From JBATTK01 sp049670505 (GTDB lineage Bacteria > Bacteroidota > Bacteroidia > Flavobacteriales > Flavobacteriaceae), in the NCBI GenBank assembly GCA_049670505.1, contig JBATTK010000028.1, positions 1 through 46,567 on the forward strand: 46,567 nucleotides of DNA. Direction: 5' to 3'. Below the pieces are notes generated by a model. The model searched no databases, was not told the DNA's origin, and saw only the letters and a list, made by a program, of their open reading frames with translations. The translations under genes and the position numbers were made by a program. Numbering within the stretch: the stretch's first letter is position 1; every line of letters begins with the position of its first letter. Positions 35,229-45,179 of the stretch are shown here, one piece after another.

Positions 35229-38200
35229 GCTGTACATGTGAACATACGATCAATAGAGACGGATCAGGACAACTAGATCGATATCTACATGCCCTGGATC
35301 CCAATTATGCCCCAATTGACAATCGCGGGATAAAAGAATTATTGGTATATGCAAAACGCTATGCAGGGCAAATTCGGTTTTACGATCTTCCGGAGCAGTC
35401 AATTCCTGACGGAACACCGGAAAGTAAAGTAAGTTGGAAAGAATTTTTTCGTAGGGACGTATCCGTAATCGCCGCTTCCATAGGAGTTGTTGATTTAGTT
35501 CAAATTAAAAAGGACTATGATGAGACACGGGAAATTCTGGAGACGAATCCTGACGCCGATCTGCTTAGCGCATTGTACAATCCAATTATCGGTATTGCCG
35601 TACGATTGGAAAAATGGTTGGCGATAACGATACCGACGAATCCGCTTTACCAAGATATTCTCCTGGCCATTAACTCCTCTTTAAGCATTCAATTACAAAA
35701 ATCAAAGGCCATCGTAGGCGGTTATGTAGCTGTTGACCCCGGCACTGATTTAAATGTTGATTTTTCAAACCTTAAAAATCTTAATCTATGGGGCCTAGAT
35801 CAGCCTATAGATCCCGACTTATCCGTCTATGAAGGTGCGGATGAGGAGGGTAAAATAAGGAATGCCGCCCTTTACATTGATAATATTTTCCTATCATTTT
35901 ATGGTTATTTATCGGGATTGGTCGGTAGATCCGAAGGGTATTTGCTTGCCTCTCTAGAGGATTATCCCTCCCATCAACCACATATGGCCCTGTTTATCAC
36001 CTTTCTTAAGCTTTTTACCATAGTGCAGGATCAAATGAATGGCATTACCGAACGCATGCTCAACTTTTATTACAGGGATGTGTTGCAACTGGAAGAAAAA
36101 CCTTCGATCCCCGATAAAGTTCATGTCGTTTTTGAACTGGCAAAGGGCATCTCGGAATTTCGTATAGAAAAAGAAACCGAACTTGATGGTGGTAAAGATA
36201 ATTCCGGATTAGATCAGGTGTATCAAACTGATGATGAAATTATAGTTAATGAGGCAAAAGTCGCCGAATTGAAGACACTCTTTGTCGAAAAAGCACTTTC
36301 ACCTAACGGGATGCCTGCAATAAATGAAATTTACGCCCGCCCGGTTGCCAATTCACTTGATGGTTATGGAGCACCATTTGAAGACCAGTATCCAAAATGG
36401 GATACTTTCGGACGTGGCAGAAACCTAAATCCCTTCCCTAAGAATATTTGCGATGAAATTGAAAATATAAAAGAACAGTTTTACTTTAATAACAATGCCG
36501 CTATTGGCTTTGCGCTTGCTTCGCCACAATTGGTACTTCAAGGAGGAAACAGACTCATTCGCTACGGATTGAACGGTATAAGTGCTTTGCTCGAAAATAC
36601 AACCGCACAAGGCGGTGACATACAAATAAAATTGACCGCTGAGGAGGGCTGGCTTACGCTCAACAAGCCCATTGCTCCTGATGTCTTTAAAAAATTACAC
36701 GGTACACTGGCTGCACAAAAGTTTGGCGGATCGGAGTCAGCGACGGAGGCAGGGTATTACGTATCCGAGAATCAATTGTTCATATACCTTCCGCCCAATG
36801 AGCCCTCCATAATAGGCTATGATTCCGAGGTACACCAGAACTCCTTTACCACTAGCTTTCCGGTAATGCAAATCCTGTTTGGCCCTCGGATAGCTATGGG
36901 CGAAGATGTGTTCAAATCACTGAAGTTTGATTCTTCTTCACTGATGGTCAAAGTGGGGTCTATCAATACAGGCGATAATGACCTTCAGCCAAATATGGAC
37001 GGACTAAGGAAACTGACCCTACAAAACAACTTGGGCATCATAGATCCCGACCAAGTCTTTGATCCCTTTACTGCCTATCCGAACATGGGAAAAAGCCTTT
37101 ACATCGGGGAAGATGAAATATTCAATAAACCGTTAACGGCCCTGTCCATAAATGTTCAACTTGCTGTTGAACCCGACGCAATAGCTATACCATTGACCCA
37201 TGCCGTTGCAGTAAATGATTCACAATTTAAGGTAAATGTCAGGGCCAAAAGGCAATGGGCCCCGCTAAGCCAAGTTAATTCCCAAGGGTTTAATGCAGGG
37301 CATTTAACACACAATATCTTAGTTAATAATGGTATTCCGGTCTTTTTAGATAGAAAACCACTAACCTCCTATGACAAGTATACGGGGGATACGATCAAAG
37401 GGTTTGTTGAGATTCAGCTAAATAGGGCGATTACGGGTAGCGGGGAACTAACTTCATTTCAGGTGATGCAAGAGGTTGCCGAGCTACTTAAAATTAAAGC
37501 ATTGGCGGTTAGCTATGAATCTACATTGGATCGCTTGGACCCGACTATAGATCAGTTTTATCACGTTTACCCATTTGGTTCCGTTGAGGCACTCATCACC
37601 CAAGCCAACCTTAACGAAAATGAATATACAGGCCAAAAGGCCATACCAATTGATCGGATAAAAAAGTTCAATCAATTAGACGCCTCTAAAGACTACCTGC
37701 TTGTAGATACCGATGGACAATTGCTTCCGAATTTCAGTTATACAAACCCCTATGAGGATGTAGACTTGAGCAGTTCAGAAAATGAGTTCCAAAGGAAATC
37801 CAACCGTGGTCGTTCGGTCAAAAACCAATCGCTACTCAAACAGATGGCCCTTAACGCCAGCGGTTTACAAGATTCGTTAGGAGTTTCTATCAATCAATAT
37901 TCTGGTGAAGCCCAAGAAGAAGGGCTCCTCTATATCGGACTTGAAAATCTAAAGCCATTACAAATAGTAACACTGTTATTCCAATTCGCGGAAGGTAGTG
38001 CTGAAGATACCGATAACGATCCACCCGAAATTCATTGGTCATACCTTTCCAATAACGAATGGAAGCCCCTTAATGAGATTAATATAATATCCGATGGAAC
38101 CTATGGTTTTCAGACCACGGGCATAGTCAAAATAGATGTTCCGGCCGATGCAACCAATAACAATACTATAGTTACCACAGGATTACATTGGTTGAGGACA

Positions 38201-40288
38201 AGCGTTACGGAGAATTCGGATAGAATACCAAAACTGGTAGATGTAGTTGCCCAGGCCGTGGTCGCGAAATTTGATGATCGGGATAACGATCAAACGCATT
38301 TTGAGTGTCCCCTACCCGCCGAATCTATTGGGAAGCTGGTTATTGGAAAAGCAGAAGTGAAATCTGTAATGCAGCCCTTTGCCTCCTGGAATGGAAAGGC
38401 CAAGGAAGCTGGCAAGGATTTTTACACAAGAGTAAGCGAAAGGTTACGACACAAATCAAGGGCAGTTAACGCATGGGACTATGAACATCTTATTCTGAAC
38501 CGTTTTCCCAGTATTTATAAAGTCAAGGCAATTACCCATACGGACCCGAACTGCTTGTGCAGAGACGCTATAATAACCAACAACCCCAACCATACCGCCC
38601 TTGTAAAATATAATGCCAATGGCGAATTTATAGGAGTGGAAAACGAAAAAATAAACGCCTTGCTCGATCAACCCAAAACACTTATGGTTGCAATAACTGC
38701 TTTTGACACTACCGGAAATACCGCCTTTGTTACAGAAGTTGCAAATAGGGTTAAAGAAATTTTTATAGCGGAAGGGTTTGCTGCCGCTAACATTACCGTT
38801 GATGTCGTAATAAATGGCGAACCACTTGCTATTGCAATACAACTTTCCGGAACTACCGTAGCACAAGAAAACTGCTGCGGGCCACAAGTGTCCCCGGGCC
38901 ATGTACTGGTGGTACCCATATCGAGTCTTAAAAGTAGAAATGCCATTGATCCGTTACGGCCAAAAACTAGTAGAAGAACACTTTTGGAGATTGAGGACTA
39001 CCTTAAAAAAAGAACTTCCCCATTTGTGCGGATCCATGCCAAAAACCCCGTTTACGAACAAGTAATGGTGTTCTTTAGAGTGAAATTCCATTTTGGATCG
39101 GACAAGGGGTTTTATCTAAAACAACTCAATGAAGAAATTGTTCATTATCTCACTCCATGGGCATTTGACGAGAATGCGGAGGTAAAATTCAATCAAAAAA
39201 TTTATGCCTCTTCCATCATTAATTTTATTGAGGAGCGGGACTATGTAGATTTTATCAAAGACTTTTTTATGGGTGTCTGTAAAGATGAGTGCTGTGCAAA
39301 ACCAGATGAAAATCCGAGAGAAGAACCTGTAGAAGTGCCGGAAAGGGAGGATGTATTTGAACCCTTAGATTCAGATGCTGTAGATACTACCATTATTACC
39401 GGACAAATTCTGGATGCCCGGACCGAAGAACCGCTCAAGGGGGCCAACTTTTTTAGTCCGGACCTGGGTATTGGAACAGTAACCGATGCCAATGGTAATT
39501 TTTCACTCGATATTCAATCGACTACCTCACAAATAGCCATACAAATGGTGGGCTACGAAACAAAACTTATAATGGTCCAGACCAATTTCAGATGGACCAT
39601 TTATATGAAAAAAGATGAGATAGATGAAGTTGTCGTTGTTGGTACGCGCGATTCGAACGATGAGGATGAGAGCCTTGAAGAAATTTTTGGTCGTTTCTGC
39701 GGATGTGCCGATGTAGAAAAAGAATTGACAAATTCCGATTTTATCGGTGAAACCGTAATCAACCCTTCCACCGACCGATCCATTCTGGTTTCCGCCCCCA
39801 AGCATCTTATTATTCCCTGTGAAGATGAAGTAGCACCGGATCCATGTGAAGAAAGAAGGCTTCAAAAGCAAAATGAAGCTATACCCGTTCCTGATAATCT
39901 AGCATCGGGAAGGGAAATTTTATGGCCTTCTCCCATGACAGATATTCCTACCCGGGTCACCAAAAAGGCACTACCCAAAAAGAGTACGTCTAAAACCGTT
40001 ACATCCGTTGCAAAATCGGAGAAGCCTAAACTTCGCCCTCCGGCCAAGGTGGCTCCGGTCAAGAGTATGAAGTCCAAATCCAGCCCTGCTCCAAAGGCAA
40101 CGACTGCTAAAAAAACGACCCCGGCGCGTACCAAGAAGAGTACTCCTGCAAAGTCAACGCCCAGGAAGTCCGTAACTGCCAAGACATCCGGCACGAAGGC
40201 TCCGGTGAAGAAAACGGTATCGAAAAGCACTGCCACTAAGACAGCAACTAGCAAGAAACTCCCCGATAACAGTAAACCAAAGAAATAG
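35225..40288 (+). CDS. Giant gp6/J-like baseplate protein with SusC-type domain and Lys-rich tail
   Basis: This 1687-residue protein is the Pvc11/gp6 wedge component. The J-type core is recognisable at about 1060-1355: SERLRHKSRAVNAWDYEHLILNRFPSIYKVKAITH, then HYLTPWAFDENAEVKFNQKIYASSIINFIEERDYVDFI. Normal family members are expected to end near there. This one adds about 330 residues: an acidic linker (1360-1390); a carboxypeptidase-regulatory-like beta domain (about 1390-1462, ITGQILDARTEEPLKGANF, then TDANGNFSLDI); a TonB-box-like EVVVVG (1468-1473); a Cys-containing segment (FCGCADVEKEL); and a Lys/Ala/Pro/Ser/Thr-rich tail (about 1580-1687) with about 30 Lys and only two acidic residues. 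The domain and motif match the N-terminal end of the SusC protein in this window. The function of the extension is unknown; surface binding or particle decoration is possible. Confidence 0.88.
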   Translation: MSCTCEHTINRDGSGQLDRYLHALDPNYAPIDNRGIKELLVYAKRYAGQIRFYDLPEQSIPDGTPESKVSWKEFFRRDVSVIAASIGVVDLVQIKKDYDETREILETNPDADLLSALYNPIIGIAVRLEKWLAITIPTNPLYQDILLAINSSLSIQLQKSKAIVGGYVAVDPGTDLNVDFSNLKNLNLWGLDQPIDPDLSVYEGADEEGKIRNAALYIDNIFLSFYGYLSGLVGRSEGYLLASLEDYPSHQPHMALFITFLKLFTIVQDQMNGITERMLNFYYRDVLQLEEKPSIPDKVHVVFELAKGISEFRIEKETELDGGKDNSGLDQVYQTDDEIIVNEAKVAELKTLFVEKALSPNGMPAINEIYARPVANSLDGYGAPFEDQYPKWDTFGRGRNLNPFPKNICDEIENIKEQFYFNNNAAIGFALASPQLVLQGGNRLIRYGLNGISALLENTTAQGGDIQIKLTAEEGWLTLNKPIAPDVFKKLHGTLAAQKFGGSESATEAGYYVSENQLFIYLPPNEPSIIGYDSEVHQNSFTTSFPVMQILFGPRIAMGEDVFKSLKFDSSSLMVKVGSINTGDNDLQPNMDGLRKLTLQNNLGIIDPDQVFDPFTAYPNMGKSLYIGEDEIFNKPLTALSINVQLAVEPDAIAIPLTHAVAVNDSQFKVNVRAKRQWAPLSQVNSQGFNAGHLTHNILVNNGIPVFLDRKPLTSYDKYTGDTIKGFVEIQLNRAITGSGELTSFQVMQEVAELLKIKALAVSYESTLDRLDPTIDQFYHVYPFGSVEALITQANLNENEYTGQKAIPIDRIKKFNQLDASKDYLLVDTDGQLLPNFSYTNPYEDVDLSSSENEFQRKSNRGRSVKNQSLLKQMALNASGLQDSLGVSINQYSGEAQEEGLLYIGLENLKPLQIVTLLFQFAEGSAEDTDNDPPEIHWSYLSNNEWKPLNEINIISDGTYGFQTTGIVKIDVPADATNNNTIVTTGLHWLRTSVTENSDRIPKLVDVVAQAVVAKFDDRDNDQTHFECPLPAESIGKLVIGKAEVKSVMQPFASWNGKAKEAGKDFYTRVSERLRHKSRAVNAWDYEHLILNRFPSIYKVKAITHTDPNCLCRDAIITNNPNHTALVKYNANGEFIGVENEKINALLDQPKTLMVAITAFDTTGNTAFVTEVANRVKEIFIAEGFAAANITVDVVINGEPLAIAIQLSGTTVAQENCCGPQVSPGHVLVVPISSLKSRNAIDPLRPKTSRRTLLEIEDYLKKRTSPFVRIHAKNPVYEQVMVFFRVKFHFGSDKGFYLKQLNEEIVHYLTPWAFDENAEVKFNQKIYASSIINFIEERDYVDFIKDFFMGVCKDECCAKPDENPREEPVEVPEREDVFEPLDSDAVDTTIITGQILDARTEEPLKGANFFSPDLGIGTVTDANGNFSLDIQSTTSQIAIQMVGYETKLIMVQTNFRWTIYMKKDEIDEVVVVGTRDSNDEDESLEEIFGRFCGCADVEKELTNSDFIGETVINPSTDRSILVSAPKHLIIPCEDEVAPDPCEERRLQKQNEAIPVPDNLASGREILWPSPMTDIPTRVTKKALPKKSTSKTVTSVAKSEKPKLRPPAKVAPVKSMKSKSSPAPKATTAKKTTPARTKKSTPAKSTPRKSVTAKTSGTKAPVKKTVSKSTATKTATSKKLPDNSKPKK

Positions 40289-40312
40289 CAAGCATCAATA
40301 AATACAGATACT

Positions 40313-43300
40313 ATGAGTACACCAGATGCATTAATAAAGGCAAATCCATTACTTCCTGCAGAGGACTTCAACGAATTGCGCAAAAAAGGGTTCAAACATA
40401 TAGAAAAGATGGGGAGCACCGTCTGGACGGATTATAACAATTCAGATCCCGGTATTACCATTTTAGATGCGGTAAGCTACGCCATTACCGACTTGGGCTA
40501 TCGTACGGGTTTTGAAATAAAAGACCTGCTTGCCCCTAAAGTGCTGGATCCGGAAACCTGGGAACAGATTTTTTATACGGCCCGTGAGATACTTCACAAT
40601 TGTGCGCTAACGATCAACGACTATCGTAAATTGATTATTGATATAGAAGGGGTTAGAAATGCCTGGCTGGAACCTAGCAAAGATTATGAGGTACCCTTAT
40701 GGATAAACTACAATAACTTTGAAAAACATAAGGCCAAAGATTGCTCATGTGATGATACAGAGGGTACAATCTGTTACGGAAAACTGCAGCTCGATCCAGC
40801 CACGGAAAATCAGGTAGCGATAGACAAAGAAGAAGCCAAAACACGAATTAATCAAAATATCACCGATCTCGAAAGCTTAAATCAGAAACTTAGTGAAGAA
40901 ATTGATGCTTTGGAGGCAGCGTCCGAAGGTGATATTCCTGAAGAGGTATTAGACGAAATTAAAAAACTAGATAATCAGATTTCAAAAAATAGAACTAAAA
41001 TAGATCAGCTTAACCAGGATAAGAGCTGGATCGAAAATTTTCCCTTTATCCCTTCAAAAATTGTAGAACTTGAAGGCTTGTACAATGTTATGGTCGAATA
41101 TGAAGAGCATATTATTGATGACGAGATCAGGGAAGAAGTTAGACAAAAAGTTCAGGAAAGGCTTTACAGACATCGAAATCTGGGAGAGGATTTTCTCAGT
41201 GTAAATGCGGTGGAATATGAAGATTTTGGAATAACGGCTTCTATTGCCCTGGAAGATGAGGCGGATCCCGACACGGTTTTGGCGCATATCTATTTTATAA
41301 TTTATAAATACTTTACCCCGTCTATTCCTTTTTATACCATAGACCAAATGTTGGAGAAGGGCATGCTGATCGATGAAATATTCGAAGGCCCTGCATTAAG
41401 ACATGGATTCATTGATACCGAAGAGCTAGAAGCCACTTCATTGTACCGTGACATTAGACTTTCGGATATCATTAACGAAATAGCGGACATTCCCGGCATA
41501 AAGGCCATTACCTTTTTACACCTTCCCTTTTTTGGTTTCGACACTCATGATTTTGATTCTAGATACTTCAATAAATGGGTCAATAAACTAAAGGGGGAAA
41601 AGAAAATAGCACGCATTCGCCCTGAACTGTCCTCCGTTCTTTTTTGCAAGGAAAGGGCATTTATAAGCTATAACGCAGGTACCAGCACAGATCAAAGACC
41701 GGAGAGAATGCTTAAGCTATTTAAAGATCTTAAAATTCTAGAACGTAAGTATAAATTATCCGGGACACCCTTGGACCTTCCGGTTCCAACAGGTGAGTAT
41801 ATGGATTTAGAAGATTATTATCCTGTTACCGATACGTTGCCCATGTGCTATGGTATCAGTGAGCGGGCCGGCTTACCTGCCGCAGCTGACGAAAAAAGGC
41901 AAACACAAGCATTACAGTTAAAAGGATATTTACTGTTTTTTGAACAGCTATTGGCAGACTATCTGGTTCAACTTAATCATATTAAGGATCTTTTTTCTTT
42001 TGATCCATCGGTCGAAAGAACCTATTTTACAAAGGCACTTACCCAGATTCATAGTCTTCAAGATCTAATCATAGATCACAATGACCATGGATCAGATCAC
42101 TGGGAAGAAATAGTAAATGATTTTACCCATGTCATTGAGCACCTTATTGAAACTCCCGAAGAATTTTTAGTCCGAAGAAATACGTTTCTCAACCATATGC
42201 TGGCCAGATTCGGGGAAGATCTTTCGGAGTATGAAAAAATCTCGAGATGGCTTACCCCTTATAAAGTAGAGGAGCGTCTTGCACAGGATAAGATCAATAT
42301 TTTGGCCGACGGCGAATACTATCGAATAAGCACCCAACGTGGAAAGGGTTATAATTATGCGCTGCAAGATTATTGGAATACCGACAATGTTTCCGGCACC
42401 GAGCGGCGAGTAAGTAGACTTCTGGGATTTCGGAATACCAAAAGACGATCTTTGGTTCCGGATTTTATCTGCATAGAACCGATCATGGAAATGGACGGTA
42501 AAAAAACCACCGATGTCCAGAAAGAAAATAAAAAAGGACAACCCTTAAATCTTATACGATTTATTGATCCCGAGAACAAGAAAACCCTTTTGGTGAGCAT
42601 AGAAGTTCCCGAAGGTTGTTGTACGGATAAACTACTCGAGGAAATTCTAAAATATATCGATCAAAAAGAGCATTTTCATTTTAATGACAATCTGAAACAA
42701 CGCGCTCGCAAGTCTGCCGGAAAAGTGGGCAAGTTCTCCTATGAATTATGGGATTCCACAGATGAAGACGAAGCAATTATCCTTGCAAAGAGTGAACAGT
42801 ATTCTAAGAGCAAAGAAAGAAAAAAAGCCTTTGATAGATTGCAGGAATTGATATGGGAGATGAATAATAATGAAGGGTTTCATTTGGTAGAACACCTATT
42901 GCTTAGACCTAAGTTTGACGAAGTATTAGATGAAATCGGGGAAATAACCCCTGTGGCCCTTTTGAATACCTGTTTGGATATTTGTGACCTGGGCAAAGGC
43001 CTAGACGAAGGAACCGAAATACCAAAATATAGGAAAAAAATACGGCGTATCCCCGCGGTAAGATGTTTTGACAAAATGCCCTGGGTGCTCGAATATTTCC
43101 GTCTGGATAAGACGACGAATCTTTATGATCGATCCATTCTTTTTCAAGAAGTGATTCCCGATTCAGAGGAGATGGAACCCCTGAAATTCAGACGCTATGA
43201 AAATCTAATAGCCCGCATCAACGACATTCAGGAATACGGATCGGAGCGTGTCAATTACAAAATTGTACAAGAAACAGATCCTGATACGAATACCATCAAA

Positions 43301-43810
43301 TACGGATTCATCCTTAGTGGTGAGGATGATCAAAAGTTAGCTCAAAGCCCTTATATTTTCAATAAAAGAGAAATTGGGGACGATGCTATTGAAAATGATA
43401 TAGAAGAGGAGATCAAATGCCTTATGAGGGAATTTGGCTATGAGTTGGACCTGTATTGCGAAGAAAATCCGTGCGACAATAATGAGGACCCATACTCCTT
43501 CAGGGCAACAGCCGTTTTCCCCTGCTGGCCAATGCGCTTTAAAGATCTTACGTTCAGGGGGCTTGTGGAACGAACTATTGAAAAAGAGGCGCCCGCCCAT
43601 ATGGATATAAAAGTAAAGTGGATAGGGATGACAGAAATGATGCGGTTTGAAAAGGTGTATTGCGATTGGTTGGCAGAAATGTATGAAACCGAAATTCCAT
43701 CTTATGAAATCGTAAACCCGCTTGTAGAAGTATTGAACACACTGCAACCCTGTGGTTGCTGTAACTGTGAAGATGATTGTAACGATACCGGGACAAAAGA
43801 AATGTTTTGA
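40313..43810 (+). CDS. Pvc12-like baseplate wedge protein with coiled-coil insertion
   Basis: The 1165-residue protein shares the wedge N-terminus FKHIEKMGSTVWTDYNNSDPGITILDAVSYAITDLGYRTGFEIKDLL with Pvc12/Afp12-type proteins. A region at about 172-242 is a Lys/Glu/Asn-rich coiled coil (DLESLNQKLSEEIDALEAASEG, then LDNQISKNRTKIDQLNQDK). It appears inserted between two folded blocks. The middle has ALQLKGYLLFFEQLLADYLVQLNHIKDLFSF, followed by beta-rich parts including NEGFHLVEHLLLRPKF. The C-terminal end has SFRATAVFPCWPMRFKDLTFRGLVERTIEKEAPAHMDIKVKWI, and a Cys-rich terminus (CGCCNCEDDC). It lies 24 bases after the gp6-like gene and overlaps the tape-measure start by 4 bases. Confidence 0.85.
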   Translation: MSTPDALIKANPLLPAEDFNELRKKGFKHIEKMGSTVWTDYNNSDPGITILDAVSYAITDLGYRTGFEIKDLLAPKVLDPETWEQIFYTAREILHNCALTINDYRKLIIDIEGVRNAWLEPSKDYEVPLWINYNNFEKHKAKDCSCDDTEGTICYGKLQLDPATENQVAIDKEEAKTRINQNITDLESLNQKLSEEIDALEAASEGDIPEEVLDEIKKLDNQISKNRTKIDQLNQDKSWIENFPFIPSKIVELEGLYNVMVEYEEHIIDDEIREEVRQKVQERLYRHRNLGEDFLSVNAVEYEDFGITASIALEDEADPDTVLAHIYFIIYKYFTPSIPFYTIDQMLEKGMLIDEIFEGPALRHGFIDTEELEATSLYRDIRLSDIINEIADIPGIKAITFLHLPFFGFDTHDFDSRYFNKWVNKLKGEKKIARIRPELSSVLFCKERAFISYNAGTSTDQRPERMLKLFKDLKILERKYKLSGTPLDLPVPTGEYMDLEDYYPVTDTLPMCYGISERAGLPAAADEKRQTQALQLKGYLLFFEQLLADYLVQLNHIKDLFSFDPSVERTYFTKALTQIHSLQDLIIDHNDHGSDHWEEIVNDFTHVIEHLIETPEEFLVRRNTFLNHMLARFGEDLSEYEKISRWLTPYKVEERLAQDKINILADGEYYRISTQRGKGYNYALQDYWNTDNVSGTERRVSRLLGFRNTKRRSLVPDFICIEPIMEMDGKKTTDVQKENKKGQPLNLIRFIDPENKKTLLVSIEVPEGCCTDKLLEEILKYIDQKEHFHFNDNLKQRARKSAGKVGKFSYELWDSTDEDEAIILAKSEQYSKSKERKKAFDRLQELIWEMNNNEGFHLVEHLLLRPKFDEVLDEIGEITPVALLNTCLDICDLGKGLDEGTEIPKYRKKIRRIPAVRCFDKMPWVLEYFRLDKTTNLYDRSILFQEVIPDSEEMEPLKFRRYENLIARINDIQEYGSERVNYKIVQETDPDTNTIKYGFILSGEDDQKLAQSPYIFNKREIGDDAIENDIEEEIKCLMREFGYELDLYCEENPCDNNEDPYSFRATAVFPCWPMRFKDLTFRGLVERTIEKEAPAHMDIKVKWIGMTEMMRFEKVYCDWLAEMYETEIPSYEIVNPLVEVLNTLQPCGCCNCEDDCNDTGTKEMF

Positions 43811-45168
43811 AGAACCTGATTAACAAACTTACTTTTGAGGTAGACTGCCCCACGGAAGATCAGGCATTGGGGCTAAGGTATAGCCTTGCCCAAGTACTAC
43901 AGACCGAGTTGGAGGCCGGTATTGATAAGATCTGCTCAAAACACACTCAAGAAACAGAAGCCGTTCGGATAGATAAACTGGAGTTAGATCTTGGTCAGTT
44001 TAATTCATACACTTTAGACCGGCATCTGGTAGATACTTTTCTAAACAAGTTTGAAGAAGCTTTGTTGACAGAGCTTGCAGATATCCCGGTCTTGGATAGA
44101 AAAAACTCGCAATCCCATTCTGAATTGGATACGCTGATTTATTTTCTCGAAACCGGACAAAAGGCCTGGTGGGAATCCCACAAATTTCCAGATTTCAATG
44201 AAAGTTTTATGGGATATCTCGGAGAAGACAAAGGTACATTGATCACTTTTTTAAAGAATCAGGTAAATAATGACCATTTATGGTGCAGAATATCGATGCA
44301 ATTTAATGCCGCAGTACACAAAAAATTGGTGGCCAAAACTCCAAACTTAAAGCTAGCAGCGGACTTGATCATTCGTTATGCCAAAGAAATTTTAGCGGTT
44401 TTTGGTCTAAAGATGCGTCAGCAGAAGATAGATGCGATCAACCGTTTGGTGATTGCCAACAACTATAATTTTGTAGATGAATCGGATATCCCAAAACAAT
44501 CACTCCGGTTATTTAGAGCACATATTCAGCAACTACTTAAAAATGTAGATCCTGGTGACAAGGTTGTCATTGAACAAATTGCGGAATCCCTGATCAAAGG
44601 AAAAATTGAGGTTCAGGACATTCCTAAGGATACCGAACGACCTGAAGTTAAAATAGCAAATGGGAATCATCAAAAATTTCTTTCCAATCATGGCGGGGCG
44701 GTCATCTTAGCACAATTCTTAAAACCTTTATTCAAAAATCTAGGTTTCTTTATAGACGGCGAATGGATAGATGAAGAGAGCCGGTTCAAAGCAGTACACC
44801 TCATTGGTTATTTGTGCACGGGTGAAGTATCGGCTATGGAATACGATCTGAACATAGAGAAATTGCTGTGTGGACTGCCACTAAACGCGCCTATCCCCTT
44901 AAATGCCCATTTGACAGCGGATGAAATTCGTGAAGCGGACCTACTTTTAGAATCGATTATCGAACATTGGGACGTTTTGAAAAACACTTCGGCAAATGGT
45001 CTAAGAAAGGTGTTTCTTTTAAGGGAATGTATCATAACCAACAACGATACCCATTGGCAAATTAACATGGAACGTAAAACAGCCGATGTATTGTTGGATA
45101 AATTACCCTGGAGCTTTTCTGTTATTATCCTCCCATGGAACGATTATCAAATTTATGTTGAATGGTAA
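43807..45168 (+). CDS. CIS tape-measure protein (Pvc14-like), short
   Basis: The 453-residue protein begins at TTG 43807, which overlaps the previous stop (TTGA). No ATG fits as well, because the family N-terminus INKLTFEVDCPTEDQALGLRYSLAQVLQTELEAGIDKICSKH starts at once after it, followed by RIDKLELDLG. The C-terminal half carries the conserved CIS_TMP block: GGAVILAQFLKPLFKNLGFF, RFKAVHLIGYLCTGE, CGLPLNAPIP, HWDVLKNTSANGLRKVFLLREC and LLDKLPWSFSVIILPWNDYQIYVEW. The spacer between the blocks is short. Since tape-measure length sets tube length, a relatively short particle is predicted. It ends 11 bases before the ATPase. Confidence 0.88.
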   Translation: MKNLINKLTFEVDCPTEDQALGLRYSLAQVLQTELEAGIDKICSKHTQETEAVRIDKLELDLGQFNSYTLDRHLVDTFLNKFEEALLTELADIPVLDRKNSQSHSELDTLIYFLETGQKAWWESHKFPDFNESFMGYLGEDKGTLITFLKNQVNNDHLWCRISMQFNAAVHKKLVAKTPNLKLAADLIIRYAKEILAVFGLKMRQQKIDAINRLVIANNYNFVDESDIPKQSLRLFRAHIQQLLKNVDPGDKVVIEQIAESLIKGKIEVQDIPKDTERPEVKIANGNHQKFLSNHGGAVILAQFLKPLFKNLGFFIDGEWIDEESRFKAVHLIGYLCTGEVSAMEYDLNIEKLLCGLPLNAPIPLNAHLTADEIREADLLLESIIEHWDVLKNTSANGLRKVFLLRECIITNNDTHWQINMERKTADVLLDKLPWSFSVIILPWNDYQIYVEW

Positions 45169-45179
45169 ATGCAACAATT

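Noticed and set aside
39862..40419. A 185-codon minus-strand open frame with hydrophobic sequence opposite the Lys-rich tail.
   Set aside because: It is the antisense of Lys/Ala/Thr codons, which read as Phe/Leu/Val/Ala on the other strand. It overlaps two well-supported plus-strand genes.
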